Shown: positions 25,854 through 35,080 of the stretch, piece by piece
Layout: every line of letters begins with the position of its first letter
Position numbering within the stretch: the stretch's first letter is position 1
Source of the DNA: SZUA-309 sp050185825
Lineage (GTDB): Bacteria > Pseudomonadota > Gammaproteobacteria > Pseudomonadales > Azotimanducaceae
Assembly (NCBI GenBank): GCA_050185825.1
Contig: JBFWZA010000010.1
Span: forward strand, 158,434 to 222,433
Direction: 5' to 3'
DNA: 64,000 nucleotides
Program-made: the position numbers and the translations under genes
Notes under the pieces: generated by a model
Told to the model about the DNA's origin: nothing
The model's database searches: none
The model's input: only the letters and a program-made list of their open reading frames with translations

Positions 25854-27125
25854 ATGAAGCGGCGCTCACTGCTGATCGGCGCGGGTGGGCTGACCGCAGC
25901 CGCGGCCGGTGGCGTGCTGCTGTGGAAACCGGAGGACCGCGGCGCGCCGCACGATGCCTATTTCTCCGCGCTGAACGAGCTCCTGAAACGCGAGGGTCCT
26001 GGGCGGCCGGTGCTGGTGCTCGACCGCGCGCGGCTCGATCACAACATCGACGTGCTGACGCGCTCGGTGGGTCCCGACAAGACCTATAGGGTGGTGGTCA
26101 AGTCACTGCCCTCCGTGGATCTGCTGCGCTACGTGATGAAACGGGCAGACACCCGGGCCCTGATGGTCTTCCACCAGCCCTTCCTGAATCTGATCGCAGC
26201 CTCCTTTCCCGACAGCGACGTGCTGCTCGGCAAGCCCATGCCGGTACGCGCCGCCGAGGTGTTCTACCGGCGCCACTCGGAGGCTGGCGGCGCCTTCGAT
26301 CCCGCGCTGCAGCTGCAGTGGCTGATCGACACGCCGGCACGTCTGGCCGAGTACCAGACGCTGGCCCGTGAGCTCGGCACCCGCATGCGGGTGAACGTGG
26401 AGATCGACGTAGGCCTGCATCGCGGCGGCGTACTGGAGCCCGCCACCCTCGAGGGCATGCTCGAGGTCGTGGCGTCGGATCCGGATCACCTCGCGTTCTC
26501 CGGGCTCATGGGCTACGAGCCGCACCTCACCGGCCTGGCCGCGACGCTCGACCACCCCGCGGTCCGATCCGTGCTCGAGCGCTATCAGTCGTTCATACGG
26601 GTTGCCGAGTCCGCGGGCCACGATCCCGACACCCTGACGCTGAACGGCGCCGGCAGCCACACGCTACGGATCTACGAGCAGGATCGCACCATGAACGACC
26701 TCTCGGCCGGCTCCGGTGTGGTGAAGCCTACGGACTTCGACACCCACCACCTGGCGGAGGCCCTGCCCGCCGCCTTCATCGGCGCGCCGGTGCTGAAGAC
26801 CTACGACCGCTTCTTCGTGCCGGGCGAGCCGGCCGCCGCAACGCTGCTGCAGTGGTGGGATCCCAACGTCTCCCGGGTGCACTACATCTACGGCGGCTAC
26901 TGGAAGGCCCGCTACGTGTCGCCGGCGGGCATCCCGGAGCCGTTCTACCACAGCACCAACCAGGAACCGTTCACCACGTCCCCTGCCGGCGCGCTGACGG
27001 TGGGTGACTACGCATTCCTGCGCCCGACCCAGAGCGAACGGGTGCTGATGCAGTTCGGTGATCTGTGGGTGGTGGAGAACGGTCAACTGGTCGACCGATG
27101 GCAGGCCTTTACCGACTCCGGCTGA
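25854..27125 (+). CDS. Exported PLP-barrel enzyme (alanine racemase N-terminal/D-threonine aldolase-like)
   Basis: The protein has 423 residues. The N-terminus MKRRSLLIGAGGLTAAAAGG is a Tat-like signal. The domain starts PVLVLDRARLDHNIDVL and YRVVVKSLPS, where the lysine is the expected Schiff-base residue. VNVEIDVGLHRGGV and FSGLMGYEPH continue the type III PLP fold used by D-serine dehydratase and low-specificity D-threonine aldolase. The C-terminal part has GSHTLRIYEQD and GSGVVKPTDFD. Export of a PLP enzyme is uncommon, and the Tat signal would allow cofactor loading first. It shares the operon with the FAD oxidase, but the joint substrate is not evident. Confidence 0.75.
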   Translation: MKRRSLLIGAGGLTAAAAGGVLLWKPEDRGAPHDAYFSALNELLKREGPGRPVLVLDRARLDHNIDVLTRSVGPDKTYRVVVKSLPSVDLLRYVMKRADTRALMVFHQPFLNLIAASFPDSDVLLGKPMPVRAAEVFYRRHSEAGGAFDPALQLQWLIDTPARLAEYQTLARELGTRMRVNVEIDVGLHRGGVLEPATLEGMLEVVASDPDHLAFSGLMGYEPHLTGLAATLDHPAVRSVLERYQSFIRVAESAGHDPDTLTLNGAGSHTLRIYEQDRTMNDLSAGSGVVKPTDFDTHHLAEALPAAFIGAPVLKTYDRFFVPGEPAAATLLQWWDPNVSRVHYIYGGYWKARYVSPAGIPEPFYHSTNQEPFTTSPAGALTVGDYAFLRPTQSERVLMQFGDLWVVENGQLVDRWQAFTDSG

Positions 27126-27132
27126 GTGCTGC

Positions 27133-28080
27133 ATGACCCTGGTGACATCCGCAACGCTCCTCGTGCTCCTGCTCGCGTCGCTCGCCATGCCCGCCAGGTC
27201 GGATCTGATCGAAAACTGGATCGCGTCTTTCGTCAGTAGCGACATCGTCTTCGCGCGGGGCAAGTCGAACGTGCCCTTTCAACCGCTGGGGTGGCTCGAT
27301 GTGTCGTACTACCGGGACACGGACATCGAGCTGCCCTCCCCATCGGGCGGGTCGACGTCATTCGATCAGACCGCCATCTCGCAGGCCGCGCTGCTGCCGT
27401 TCCTCGTCAGCTCGAAAGACGCCGTGCTGGTCGGTGAGTGGGTGAGCGCATCGAGCTTCGAGGTGCGAGGCCAGGCCGTGGACGATCTGGAGGTGTACTC
27501 CTTTTCCGTGCCGGTGGGCTGGCTCCGCCAGGTTTCACCCGATCAGCAGGTGGCAGCCTTCGTGATGCCGATGGGCCACGACTCGACCCTGGACGGCTCT
27601 TCCTGGCAGTGGGAAGCCATGGCCGGGGTGTTCAGCCGCCATCTGTCGAGCGACTCGTTCTGGTGGGTATGGGGATTGTTCGCGGACGTGGGTCCGGGCG
27701 ACGACATCTACCTGCCGTACCTGGGCGGTTCCTGGTCCCCCAACGAGCACTGGACCTTCTCCGCCATCCTCCCATGGCCGGCGATTCTGTTCGCACCGAA
27801 CGACCGTACCCTGTTCCGGCTCGGCCTGGCACCTTCGGGAACCTCCTGGCATGTTCAGGGTGACGGAGCGAACCTGAGCTTCGACCTGGACACGCTGGAT
27901 CTGGGCTTCGCCGTCGAGCGCCGGATCCTCGGTGGCTTCTGGTTGCAGGGCGAAGCCGGTGTCGGCGGGCTTCGCGGTCTGCGCGTATCCGGCGGCAAGC
28001 TCGAAGGCGGAGAGTTCAGGGCGGACCCGGCGCCGTACCTCAGCATCGGGCTGTTCTTCCGGCCGAGCATCGACGGCTGA
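27133..28080 (+). CDS. Outer-membrane beta-barrel-like protein, unknown function
   Basis: The protein has 315 residues from the ATG at 27133, 7 bases after the preceding stop. A signal peptide (LLVLLLASLAMPARS) precedes a mature region rich in short amphipathic strands with aromatic girdles, such as LQGEAGVGGLRGLRV. The last strand ends PYLSIGLFFRPSIDG. The pattern of a signal peptide plus alternating strands ending in an aromatic is that of DUF6268-like putative outer-membrane proteins; the family is a tentative match. It ends the plus-strand run begun at 19118 and lies 67 bases before the carboxylase gene. Confidence 0.6.
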   Translation: MTLVTSATLLVLLLASLAMPARSDLIENWIASFVSSDIVFARGKSNVPFQPLGWLDVSYYRDTDIELPSPSGGSTSFDQTAISQAALLPFLVSSKDAVLVGEWVSASSFEVRGQAVDDLEVYSFSVPVGWLRQVSPDQQVAAFVMPMGHDSTLDGSSWQWEAMAGVFSRHLSSDSFWWVWGLFADVGPGDDIYLPYLGGSWSPNEHWTFSAILPWPAILFAPNDRTLFRLGLAPSGTSWHVQGDGANLSFDLDTLDLGFAVERRILGGFWLQGEAGVGGLRGLRVSGGKLEGGEFRADPAPYLSIGLFFRPSIDG

Positions 28081-28147
28081 GGCCGATTCTGGAGCCGCTT
28101 CCGGGGTTGTGAGAGCATCCCGGGTTTCCACGCTTCTGGGGACGTCC

Positions 28148-31100
28148 ATGACCTTCAACGGGCTGCTCATCGCCAACCGGGGCGAGATCGCCATCCGCAT
28201 CGCCCGAGCCGCTTCCGACCTCGGCATCCGCACGGTAGCCGTGCATACGGCGGACGACGCGGCCAGCCTGCACACCCGCGTCGCGGATCAGGTCCATCTG
28301 CTCGATGGCCGGGGCGCCCGCGGTTACCTCGACATCGAGAACGTCATCGCGGCGGCACGAACCACCGGCTGCGACGCCATCCATCCGGGCTACGGCTTTC
28401 TCTCCGAGCGCGCCGACTTCGCCAGCCGCTGCGCGGAAGCAGGCATCACCTTCGTTGGTCCGGCCGTCGAGCACCTGGCGCTGTTCGGCGACAAGAGCCG
28501 GGCCCGGACCGCAGCCGTGGACTCGGACGTACCGGTGCTACCCGGTCGCGACGATGCGGTGTCGCTCGAGGTCGCAACCGAATTCTTCGATGGTCTCGGT
28601 CCGGAAGGCGCCATGATCATCAAGGCCGTGGCCGGCGGCGGCGGCCGGGGAACCCGGGTGGTCACCCGTCGCGAGGAGATCGCGGAGGCCTACCGGCGCT
28701 GCCAGTCCGAGGCGGAGCTCGCCTTCGGTCTGCCCGACGTCTACGTGGAGGCTTTCATTCCCCGGGCACGGCACGTCGAGGTGCAGATCGTCGGCGACGG
28801 CAAAGGCGGCGTGACCCATCTCTTCGACCGTGAGTGCAGCGTTCAGCGCCGCTACCAGAAGGTGGTGGAGATCGCCCCCGTACCGAACCTGGACACAGGC
28901 TTGCGGAAGGACATTCTCGACGCCGCCGTGCGCTTCGCCGGCAACGAGGACTATCTGAGCCTCGGCACTTTCGAGTTCCTGGTGGACGTGACGGGCCGAT
29001 CGGGGGTGCCGCCGTTCGTTTTCATCGAGGCCAATGCGCGGCTGCAGGTGGAGCACACGGTGACCGAGGCGGTGACCGGTGTGGACCTGGTCCAGACCCA
29101 GATCCGCATCGCGGCCGGCGAGTCCCTCGCCGATCTGGGGCTCACGCGTCCGGCAACGCCACGCGGCTACGCGATTCAGGCGCGGGTGAACATGGAGACC
29201 ATCCGCGAGGACGGCTCGGTCCGCCCGGCGGGCGGCACCATCCGCATCTACGAGCCCCCGAGCGGTCCCGGCGTGCGGACGGACGGTTTCGGCTACGCGG
29301 GTTACCAGACGAGCACCGCCTTCGACTCCCTGCTCGCCAAGGTGATCTGCCACGCCCCGGCTTCCGACTTCCGGGCCGCCATCGCGCGCACGGGCCGGGC
29401 ACTGTCCGAGTTCCGCATCGACGGCATCGGCACCAACATCCCCTTTCTGCGCAACATCATCAGCCACGCGGACTTCGCGCAGGGCCTGGTGCACACCCGC
29501 TGGACCGACGAGCACCTGATTGCGCTGGCGACGCAGCCCGGCGACCGGAACCGTTTCGTCGCTCCTGAGCAGGCCGACGTCGACCGGTCCACTACCGCGG
29601 GTGCTTCTTCAGCCGCGGGCGCTACCCAGCCGGACGGCTTCGCGGGTGCCCGCGTGGACACACGGGACCCACTGGCACTGTTCGATCACGACGCGCGCAC
29701 GAAGGCCGAGCAGGCAAAACGCAGCGCGGCCCAGTCCCGGCCTGGCGGACGGCCGGACAAGGGGCCGGACGGTTCCACCGGTGTCGGCTCACCCATCCAG
29801 GGCACCATCGTCTCCATCGACGTAGCCGTGGGCGACGAGGTGGTGGCCGGCGAGCAGGTGGCCGTGGTGGAAGCCATGAAGATGGAGCACGTGATCCGCG
29901 CCGACGTCACCGGCATCGTCCGCGCCGTGACCATGACGGCAGGCGACGTGGTGCGCGAGGGCTACCCCATCGTCTATCTCGAGGAAGCCGAGGTCAGCAG
30001 GACGGGCGCGTCCGCCGTGGAGGAGCTGGACCTGGATCACATACGCACCGATCTGCAGGAAGCCTACGACCGGCACGCCCACACCCTGGATGAAAACCGC
30101 CCGGAGGTGGTGGCGAAGCGCCACGCCTTCGGCTACCGGATGCCCCGTGAGAACATCGCCGATCTGGTGGATGCAGAGTCGTTCACCGAATACTGGCCGC
30201 TGATCGTCGCGCGCCAGCACAAACGCCACGACATCGAGACGCTGCGCAGGAACACGCCCGCTGACGGTGTTGTAGCCGGTATCGGCACCATCAACGCGGC
30301 GCTCTTCGGCGAGGAGGCGTCCCGCGCCATGGTCGTGCACTACGACTACACCGTGCTGGCGGGCACCCAGGGTGCCCGCAACCACTACAAGCAGGATCGA
30401 ATGTTCGAGCTGGCGGAGCGCTTCCGCATCCCCATGGTGCTGTTCGGCGAGGGCGGCGGCGGCCGGCCCGGCGACGATGCCGTGGGGCCTGGCGTCGCCT
30501 TCGACGTGGACACCTTCACCCAGTTCTCGCGCCTGTCCGGGCTGGTGCCCATGGTGGCCATCACCAACGGCCGCTGTTTCGCCGGCAACACGGCGCTGGT
30601 GGCCGCCTGCGACGTGATCATCGCCACCGAGGGGTCGACGCTCGCCATGGGTGGCCCCGCCATGATCGAGGGTGGCGGGCTCGGGATCTACACCCCGGAA
30701 GAGGTGGGCCCCATGTCGTTCCAGGTCCCGAACGGTGTCGTGGACATCCTTGTCAAAGACGAGGCCGAGGCGGTGCAGGTGGCGAAGAAGTATCTGTCCT
30801 ACTTCCAGGGTGAGCTTGCGGAGTGGGAGGCTCACGACCAGCGGCTGCTGCGCCACGTGGTGCCCGAGAACCGGCTGCGCCTCTACGACATGCGCGACAT
30901 CATCGAAACCATCGCCGACAAGGACTCGGTGCTGGAGATCCGCGAGCAGTTCGGCATCGGCATCATCACGGCCTTCATCCGGGTGGAGGGCAAGCCCATG
31001 GGGGTCATCGCCAACAATCCCCACCACCTGGCGGGCGCTGTGGACTCGGATGGTGCGGACAAGGGCGCGCGCTTCATGCAGCTGTGCGATGCCTTCGACA

Positions 31101-31597
31101 TCCCCATCCTCTCGCTCATGGACTGTCCCGGCATCATGGTGGGGCCGGAAGCGGAGAAAACGGCCCTCGTCCGCCACGCCCTGCGCATGTTCAACACCGG
31201 CGCCAACATCACCACACCGCTGTTCGGCGTGATCGTCCGCAAGGCCTACGGTCTCGGTGTTCAGGCCATGTGCGGCGCCAGCGCGCTGGTGGGTTTCTTC
31301 ACGGTGGCCTGGCCGACGGCGGAGTTCGCGGGCATGAACATCGAAGGCTCGGTGAAGCTCGGCTACCGCAAGGAGCTGGCCGCCATCGAGGATCCGGAAA
31401 AACGCCGGGAGGAGTTCGACGCCCGGGTCGCCAGGGCCTACGACGCCGCGAAAGCGGTGAACGCCGGTACCGGCGGTGGGCTGGACGACGTCATCGACCC
31501 GGCCGACACCCGCGACTGGATCGCGAAGAGCCTCAAGCGCCTGCCGCCGAGGACGCCGAGGTCCGGCAAGAAGTACCCCTACGTGGACACCTGGTAG
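28148..31597 (+). CDS. Single-chain biotin-dependent acyl-CoA carboxylase
   Basis: The protein has 1149 residues from the ATG at 28148 (MTFNGLLIANRGEIAIRIAR). Biotin carboxylase covers about 1-455: KAVAGGGGRGTRVV (ATP-grasp loop) and EANARLQVEHTVTEAVTG. A biotin carrier domain covers about 535-612, with the biotinylation motif EAMKMEH at K578. The carboxyltransferase halves (about 640-1149) have LFGEGGGGRPGDD, GRCFAGNTALVAACD, MDCPGIMVGPEAEKT and GFFTVAWPTAEF. All three activities in one chain match long-chain acyl-CoA carboxylases that act on acyl-CoAs of broad length, rather than the usual split acetyl- or propionyl-CoA enzymes. The substrate is inferred from architecture only. Confidence 0.9.
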   Translation: MTFNGLLIANRGEIAIRIARAASDLGIRTVAVHTADDAASLHTRVADQVHLLDGRGARGYLDIENVIAAARTTGCDAIHPGYGFLSERADFASRCAEAGITFVGPAVEHLALFGDKSRARTAAVDSDVPVLPGRDDAVSLEVATEFFDGLGPEGAMIIKAVAGGGGRGTRVVTRREEIAEAYRRCQSEAELAFGLPDVYVEAFIPRARHVEVQIVGDGKGGVTHLFDRECSVQRRYQKVVEIAPVPNLDTGLRKDILDAAVRFAGNEDYLSLGTFEFLVDVTGRSGVPPFVFIEANARLQVEHTVTEAVTGVDLVQTQIRIAAGESLADLGLTRPATPRGYAIQARVNMETIREDGSVRPAGGTIRIYEPPSGPGVRTDGFGYAGYQTSTAFDSLLAKVICHAPASDFRAAIARTGRALSEFRIDGIGTNIPFLRNIISHADFAQGLVHTRWTDEHLIALATQPGDRNRFVAPEQADVDRSTTAGASSAAGATQPDGFAGARVDTRDPLALFDHDARTKAEQAKRSAAQSRPGGRPDKGPDGSTGVGSPIQGTIVSIDVAVGDEVVAGEQVAVVEAMKMEHVIRADVTGIVRAVTMTAGDVVREGYPIVYLEEAEVSRTGASAVEELDLDHIRTDLQEAYDRHAHTLDENRPEVVAKRHAFGYRMPRENIADLVDAESFTEYWPLIVARQHKRHDIETLRRNTPADGVVAGIGTINAALFGEEASRAMVVHYDYTVLAGTQGARNHYKQDRMFELAERFRIPMVLFGEGGGGRPGDDAVGPGVAFDVDTFTQFSRLSGLVPMVAITNGRCFAGNTALVAACDVIIATEGSTLAMGGPAMIEGGGLGIYTPEEVGPMSFQVPNGVVDILVKDEAEAVQVAKKYLSYFQGELAEWEAHDQRLLRHVVPENRLRLYDMRDIIETIADKDSVLEIREQFGIGIITAFIRVEGKPMGVIANNPHHLAGAVDSDGADKGARFMQLCDAFDIPILSLMDCPGIMVGPEAEKTALVRHALRMFNTGANITTPLFGVIVRKAYGLGVQAMCGASALVGFFTVAWPTAEFAGMNIEGSVKLGYRKELAAIEDPEKRREEFDARVARAYDAAKAVNAGTGGGLDDVIDPADTRDWIAKSLKRLPPRTPRSGKKYPYVDTW

Positions 31598-31608
31598 GCG
31601 CGGCGCGC

Positions 31609-31629
31609 GGCCGTCGCCGGCCGACGGCC
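31609..31629. terminator. GC-rich hairpin between convergent genes
   Basis: GGCCGTCG (31609-31616), five bases, then CGACGGCC (31622-31629) form a perfect 8-bp stem. It sits in the 51-base gap between the carboxylase stop and the stop of the convergent small protein gene. There is no T-run, so it may act as a bidirectional or Rho-assisted terminator. Confidence 0.5.
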
Positions 31630-31648
31630 GTCCGCGGATGCTGGCTGT

Positions 31649-31915
31649 CTAGTCGAGCGACTTGCGGATGCGTTTGTAGGCGTTGCCGATCTCCTCGGCG
31701 AGCTGCTTACCGGCCGCGGCGACGTCCTCGCCGGAGTCCGCAGCACTCTTGCCCACCTTCTTCATGCGGGCTTCCAGGTGCTCCCAGCGCTTCTCCACGT
31801 CGTCCCACTCGTCCCGGGCGTCCGCCTTCAGCAGGTGCAGCCTGATCTTCAGCTCGTCCCGCTCCGTCTTCAGCTTCGCCAGGACTTCATCCATTTTCTT
31901 CCCGAGTTCACTCAT
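31649..31915 (-). CDS. Small charged coiled-coil protein
   Basis: The protein has 88 residues from the ATG at 31915 (MSELGKKMDEVLAKLKTERD), preceded by GAGG 6 bases upstream. It is almost entirely charged alpha-helix with heptad-like leucines (LAKLKTERDELKIRLHLLK), ending RIRKSLD. No signal peptide or membrane segment is seen. It begins 8 bases after the czcA-like gene, so it is probably its last operon partner. I do not recognise a family; small soluble coiled-coil proteins like this are common at operon ends and often stress-related. Confidence 0.6.
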   Translation of the reverse strand: MSELGKKMDEVLAKLKTERDELKIRLHLLKADARDEWDDVEKRWEHLEARMKKVGKSAADSGEDVAAAGKQLAEEIGNAYKRIRKSLD

Positions 31916-31923
31916 CGTTGTCC

Positions 31924-34900
31924 TCATTCAGGTGGGGTGTCGCCTCCTCTCCGCCCCGGCATTTCGCCACGTGCCTCCCGGCCATGCAAGAGCCTGTACA
32001 GCGCGGGCAGCACGACGAGGGTCAGCAGCGTCGAGGAGAGGATGCCGCCGATCACGACGGTCGCCAGCGGTCGCTGCACCTCCGACCCGACGCCGGTGTT
32101 CAGCGCCATGGGCACGAAGCCGAGCGAGGCCACGAGTGCCGTCATCAGCACCGGGCGAAGCCGGGTCACCGCACCTTCGATGATGGCATCGCGCAGCGCG
32201 AGTCCGTCGTGGCGGAGATCGCGGATGAAGGCGACCATGACCAGGCCGTTCAGCACCGCGATGCCGGAGAGCGCGATGAAGCCCACCGCGGCGGAAATCG
32301 AAAGCGGTATGTCACGGAGCAGCAGCAGCGCCACGCCCCCGGTGAGCGCCAGCGGCACACCGGCAAAGATAACGGCGGCGTCGCGCACCGATCCCAGTGC
32401 CATCACCAGCAGCGCGACGATCAGCGCCAGCGTCACCGGCACCACCACCGCCAGCCGGCGGCTGGCGGACTCGAGGTTCTGATAGGTGCCGCCGTACTCG
32501 ATCCAGTACCCGGCCGGCACCCCATCGAGGCCGGCCACCGTCCGCTGCACGTCCTGCACGAAGGATCCGAGATCCCGGCCCCGGACGTTGGCCGTGACCA
32601 CGACCCTGCGTTTACTGTTCTCCCGGTTCACCTGGTTGTAGCCGATCACGTTTTCGAGCCGCGCCACCTCGCCGAGCGGTACGTACCCGCCCTCCCCGAG
32701 CGGCACCGGCAACCATTTCCAGGCATCCGGTGTCTCCCGGACGACGTCCGGCAGCCGCAGCACGATGTCCGAGCGTCTGTCCCCCTCGTAATACTGGCCC
32801 ACCACCTCACCGCCGAGCGCCGTGGCCACGTAGGATTGCAGATCAGCCAGATCGAGACCCAGACGCGCCAGCGCCGCCCGGTCGGGCACGAGGGTCAGCA
32901 CTGGCAGCCCCGAGGTCTGCTCGATGGCCACATCCGCCGCACCCGGCAGCACGGCCACGGCCGAGCGGACGGCCTCGGCGGTGGCGATGAGCCTGTCGAA
33001 GTCGTCTCCGAATATCTTGATCGCGAGCTCTGCCCGAACGCCGGCGAGCAGCTCGTTGAAGCGCATCTCGATGGGCTGCAGATACTCGTAGCGGTTGCCC
33101 GGCACCGGCGTAATCAGCGCTTCGAGCTCGCTGATGAGCACGTCCTTGGGCTTGTCAGGATCCGGCCACTCCTCGCGGGGCAGCAGCATGATGAACGTGT
33201 CCGCCATGTTGGGCGACATCGGGTCCGTGGCGATCTCGCCGGAGCCGATCCGGGAGAACACGCGCCTGATCTCCGGCAGCTGATCCACCACCTGCTCCAG
33301 ATCGAGCTGCATGCGCACCGCCTGCTCGAGCGAGGTGCCGGGAATCCTCAGCGCGTGGACGGTGATGTCACCCTCGTCCAGGGTCGGAATGAATTCCATA
33401 CCGAGCCGTGTGGCCGTCCACCCGGCCAGACCGACCAGCACCACACCGGCGCCGAGCACCGGCCAGCGGAAAGCGAGCGTCACCTCGAGCACCCGCCGGT
33501 ACGCATGCTGCAGCGGCGCGAGCACGCGCTGCGAGGACTCCTTCACCCGGCCGCGGAAGAGCATCGCGACGGCCGCCGGTACGAACGTGACCGACAGCGC
33601 CATGGCGCTCACCAGGGCGAGCACGACGGTGATCGCCATGGGGTGGAACATCTTTCCTTCTACCCCGGTCAGGCTGAAGATCGGGATGTACACCGCGGTG
33701 ATCACGAACACACCGAACAGCGCCGGTCGGATCACCTCCCGTGTCGCCTCGAACACCACTTCCAGCCGCTCGGCCAGGGCAAGCTCCTTCTCGTGCTCCA
33801 TGGACAGCCGGCGCATGCAGTTCTCGACGATGATCACCGCGCCGTCCACGATCAGACCGAAATCCAGTGCGCCCAGGCTCATCAGGTTGGCGCTGACGCC
33901 CGCTTCCACCATGCCCGTGACGGTCATGAGCATCGCAGCCGGGATCACCGCGGTGGTGAGCAGCGCCGCGCGGACGTTGCCGAGAAACAGGAACAGCACC
34001 GCCATGACCAGGAGCGCGGCTTCCAGCAGATTGGTGCGCACCGTCTCGAGCGTTGCGTCCACCAGGCTGGTCCGATCGTAGACGGGATTGAGGCTGACGC
34101 CCGCCGGAAGGCTGGCGCGGATGGTCTCCAGCCGCTCGGCAACGGCCTTTGCGACCGTGCGGCTGTTCTCTCCCATGAGCATGAACACGGTGGAGACCAC
34201 CACTTCCTGCCCGTTGTGGGTGGCGGCACCCGCGCGCAGCTCGCGGCCAAGGCCTACCTCGGCAACGTCCGAGACGCGTACCGGAACACCATCGCGCTCG
34301 GACACCGGGATCTCGCCCAGGGCTTCCAGACGGTCCACCAGGCCGGGCACGCGGATCAGCCACTGGGCACCGTTGAACTCGATGAATCCCGCGCCCTGGT
34401 TGGCGTTGTTGCGGGCGATGGCCGCGGACAGATCATCGAACGTCAACCCGTGCGCCAGCAGTCTGACCGGGTCCGGCGCGACCAGCACCTCCTTCTTGTA
34501 ACCGCCGATGGGATTCACCTCCACGACCCCGGGCACCCGCAGCAGCTGCGGCTTCACGATCCAGTCGTGCACGGTCCGCAGATCCGTGCTCGTGATCGGC
34601 GTGCCGTCCGGATTCCGTGCCCCGGGTTCTGCGTCGACGGTGAACATGAAGATCTCGCCGAGCCCCGAGGCAATGGGCCCCATCGCCGGTTCGAGACCGG
34701 GCGGCAATGCCGCGCGGGCCGTGCCGAGTCGCTCGTTCACCTGCGAGCGGGCGAAATAGATGTCGGTGCCTTCCTCGAAGATGACCGTGATCTGGGAAAG
34801 GCCATAGCGGGAGAACGAGCGGGTCTCCACCAGCCCGGGCAGGCCGGCCATGGCGTTCTCGAGCGGGAACGTCACCCGCTGCTCCACCTCGAGCGGTGTG

Positions 34901-35070
34901 TATCCCGGCGCCGGCACGTTCACCATGACCTGGACGTTGGTGATGTCCGGCACCGCGTCGATGGGCAGACGGGTGAAGTTCCAGAGGCCGAAGGCGGCAA
35001 TCGCAAGCACCGCGAACAGCACCAGCATCCGGCGGCGGATGGAAAATCGGAGTATGGCGTCCAGCAGCAT
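31924..35070 (-). CDS. czcA: CzcA-type heavy-metal efflux RND pump
   Basis: The protein has 1048 residues. The N-terminal anchor (MLVLFAVLAIAAFGLW) is followed by the periplasmic porter domain and membrane segments. Proton-relay residues D403, D409 and E416 lie in DFGLIVDGAVIIVEN, which is the Czc/Ncc divalent-cation type and not the CusA copper type. VPAPGYTPLEVEQRVTFPLE and GNVRAALLTTAVIPAAM are typical of the HME subfamily. It exports a divalent metal such as zinc, cobalt, nickel or cadmium from periplasm or cytosol through the CzcC channel. It follows czcB by 10 bases. The exact metal cannot be read from the sequence. Confidence 0.92.
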   Translation of the reverse strand: MLLDAILRFSIRRRMLVLFAVLAIAAFGLWNFTRLPIDAVPDITNVQVMVNVPAPGYTPLEVEQRVTFPLENAMAGLPGLVETRSFSRYGLSQITVIFEEGTDIYFARSQVNERLGTARAALPPGLEPAMGPIASGLGEIFMFTVDAEPGARNPDGTPITSTDLRTVHDWIVKPQLLRVPGVVEVNPIGGYKKEVLVAPDPVRLLAHGLTFDDLSAAIARNNANQGAGFIEFNGAQWLIRVPGLVDRLEALGEIPVSERDGVPVRVSDVAEVGLGRELRAGAATHNGQEVVVSTVFMLMGENSRTVAKAVAERLETIRASLPAGVSLNPVYDRTSLVDATLETVRTNLLEAALLVMAVLFLFLGNVRAALLTTAVIPAAMLMTVTGMVEAGVSANLMSLGALDFGLIVDGAVIIVENCMRRLSMEHEKELALAERLEVVFEATREVIRPALFGVFVITAVYIPIFSLTGVEGKMFHPMAITVVLALVSAMALSVTFVPAAVAMLFRGRVKESSQRVLAPLQHAYRRVLEVTLAFRWPVLGAGVVLVGLAGWTATRLGMEFIPTLDEGDITVHALRIPGTSLEQAVRMQLDLEQVVDQLPEIRRVFSRIGSGEIATDPMSPNMADTFIMLLPREEWPDPDKPKDVLISELEALITPVPGNRYEYLQPIEMRFNELLAGVRAELAIKIFGDDFDRLIATAEAVRSAVAVLPGAADVAIEQTSGLPVLTLVPDRAALARLGLDLADLQSYVATALGGEVVGQYYEGDRRSDIVLRLPDVVRETPDAWKWLPVPLGEGGYVPLGEVARLENVIGYNQVNRENSKRRVVVTANVRGRDLGSFVQDVQRTVAGLDGVPAGYWIEYGGTYQNLESASRRLAVVVPVTLALIVALLVMALGSVRDAAVIFAGVPLALTGGVALLLLRDIPLSISAAVGFIALSGIAVLNGLVMVAFIRDLRHDGLALRDAIIEGAVTRLRPVLMTALVASLGFVPMALNTGVGSEVQRPLATVVIGGILSSTLLTLVVLPALYRLLHGREARGEMPGRRGGDTPPE

Positions 35071-35080
35071 CGCCTAAGCC

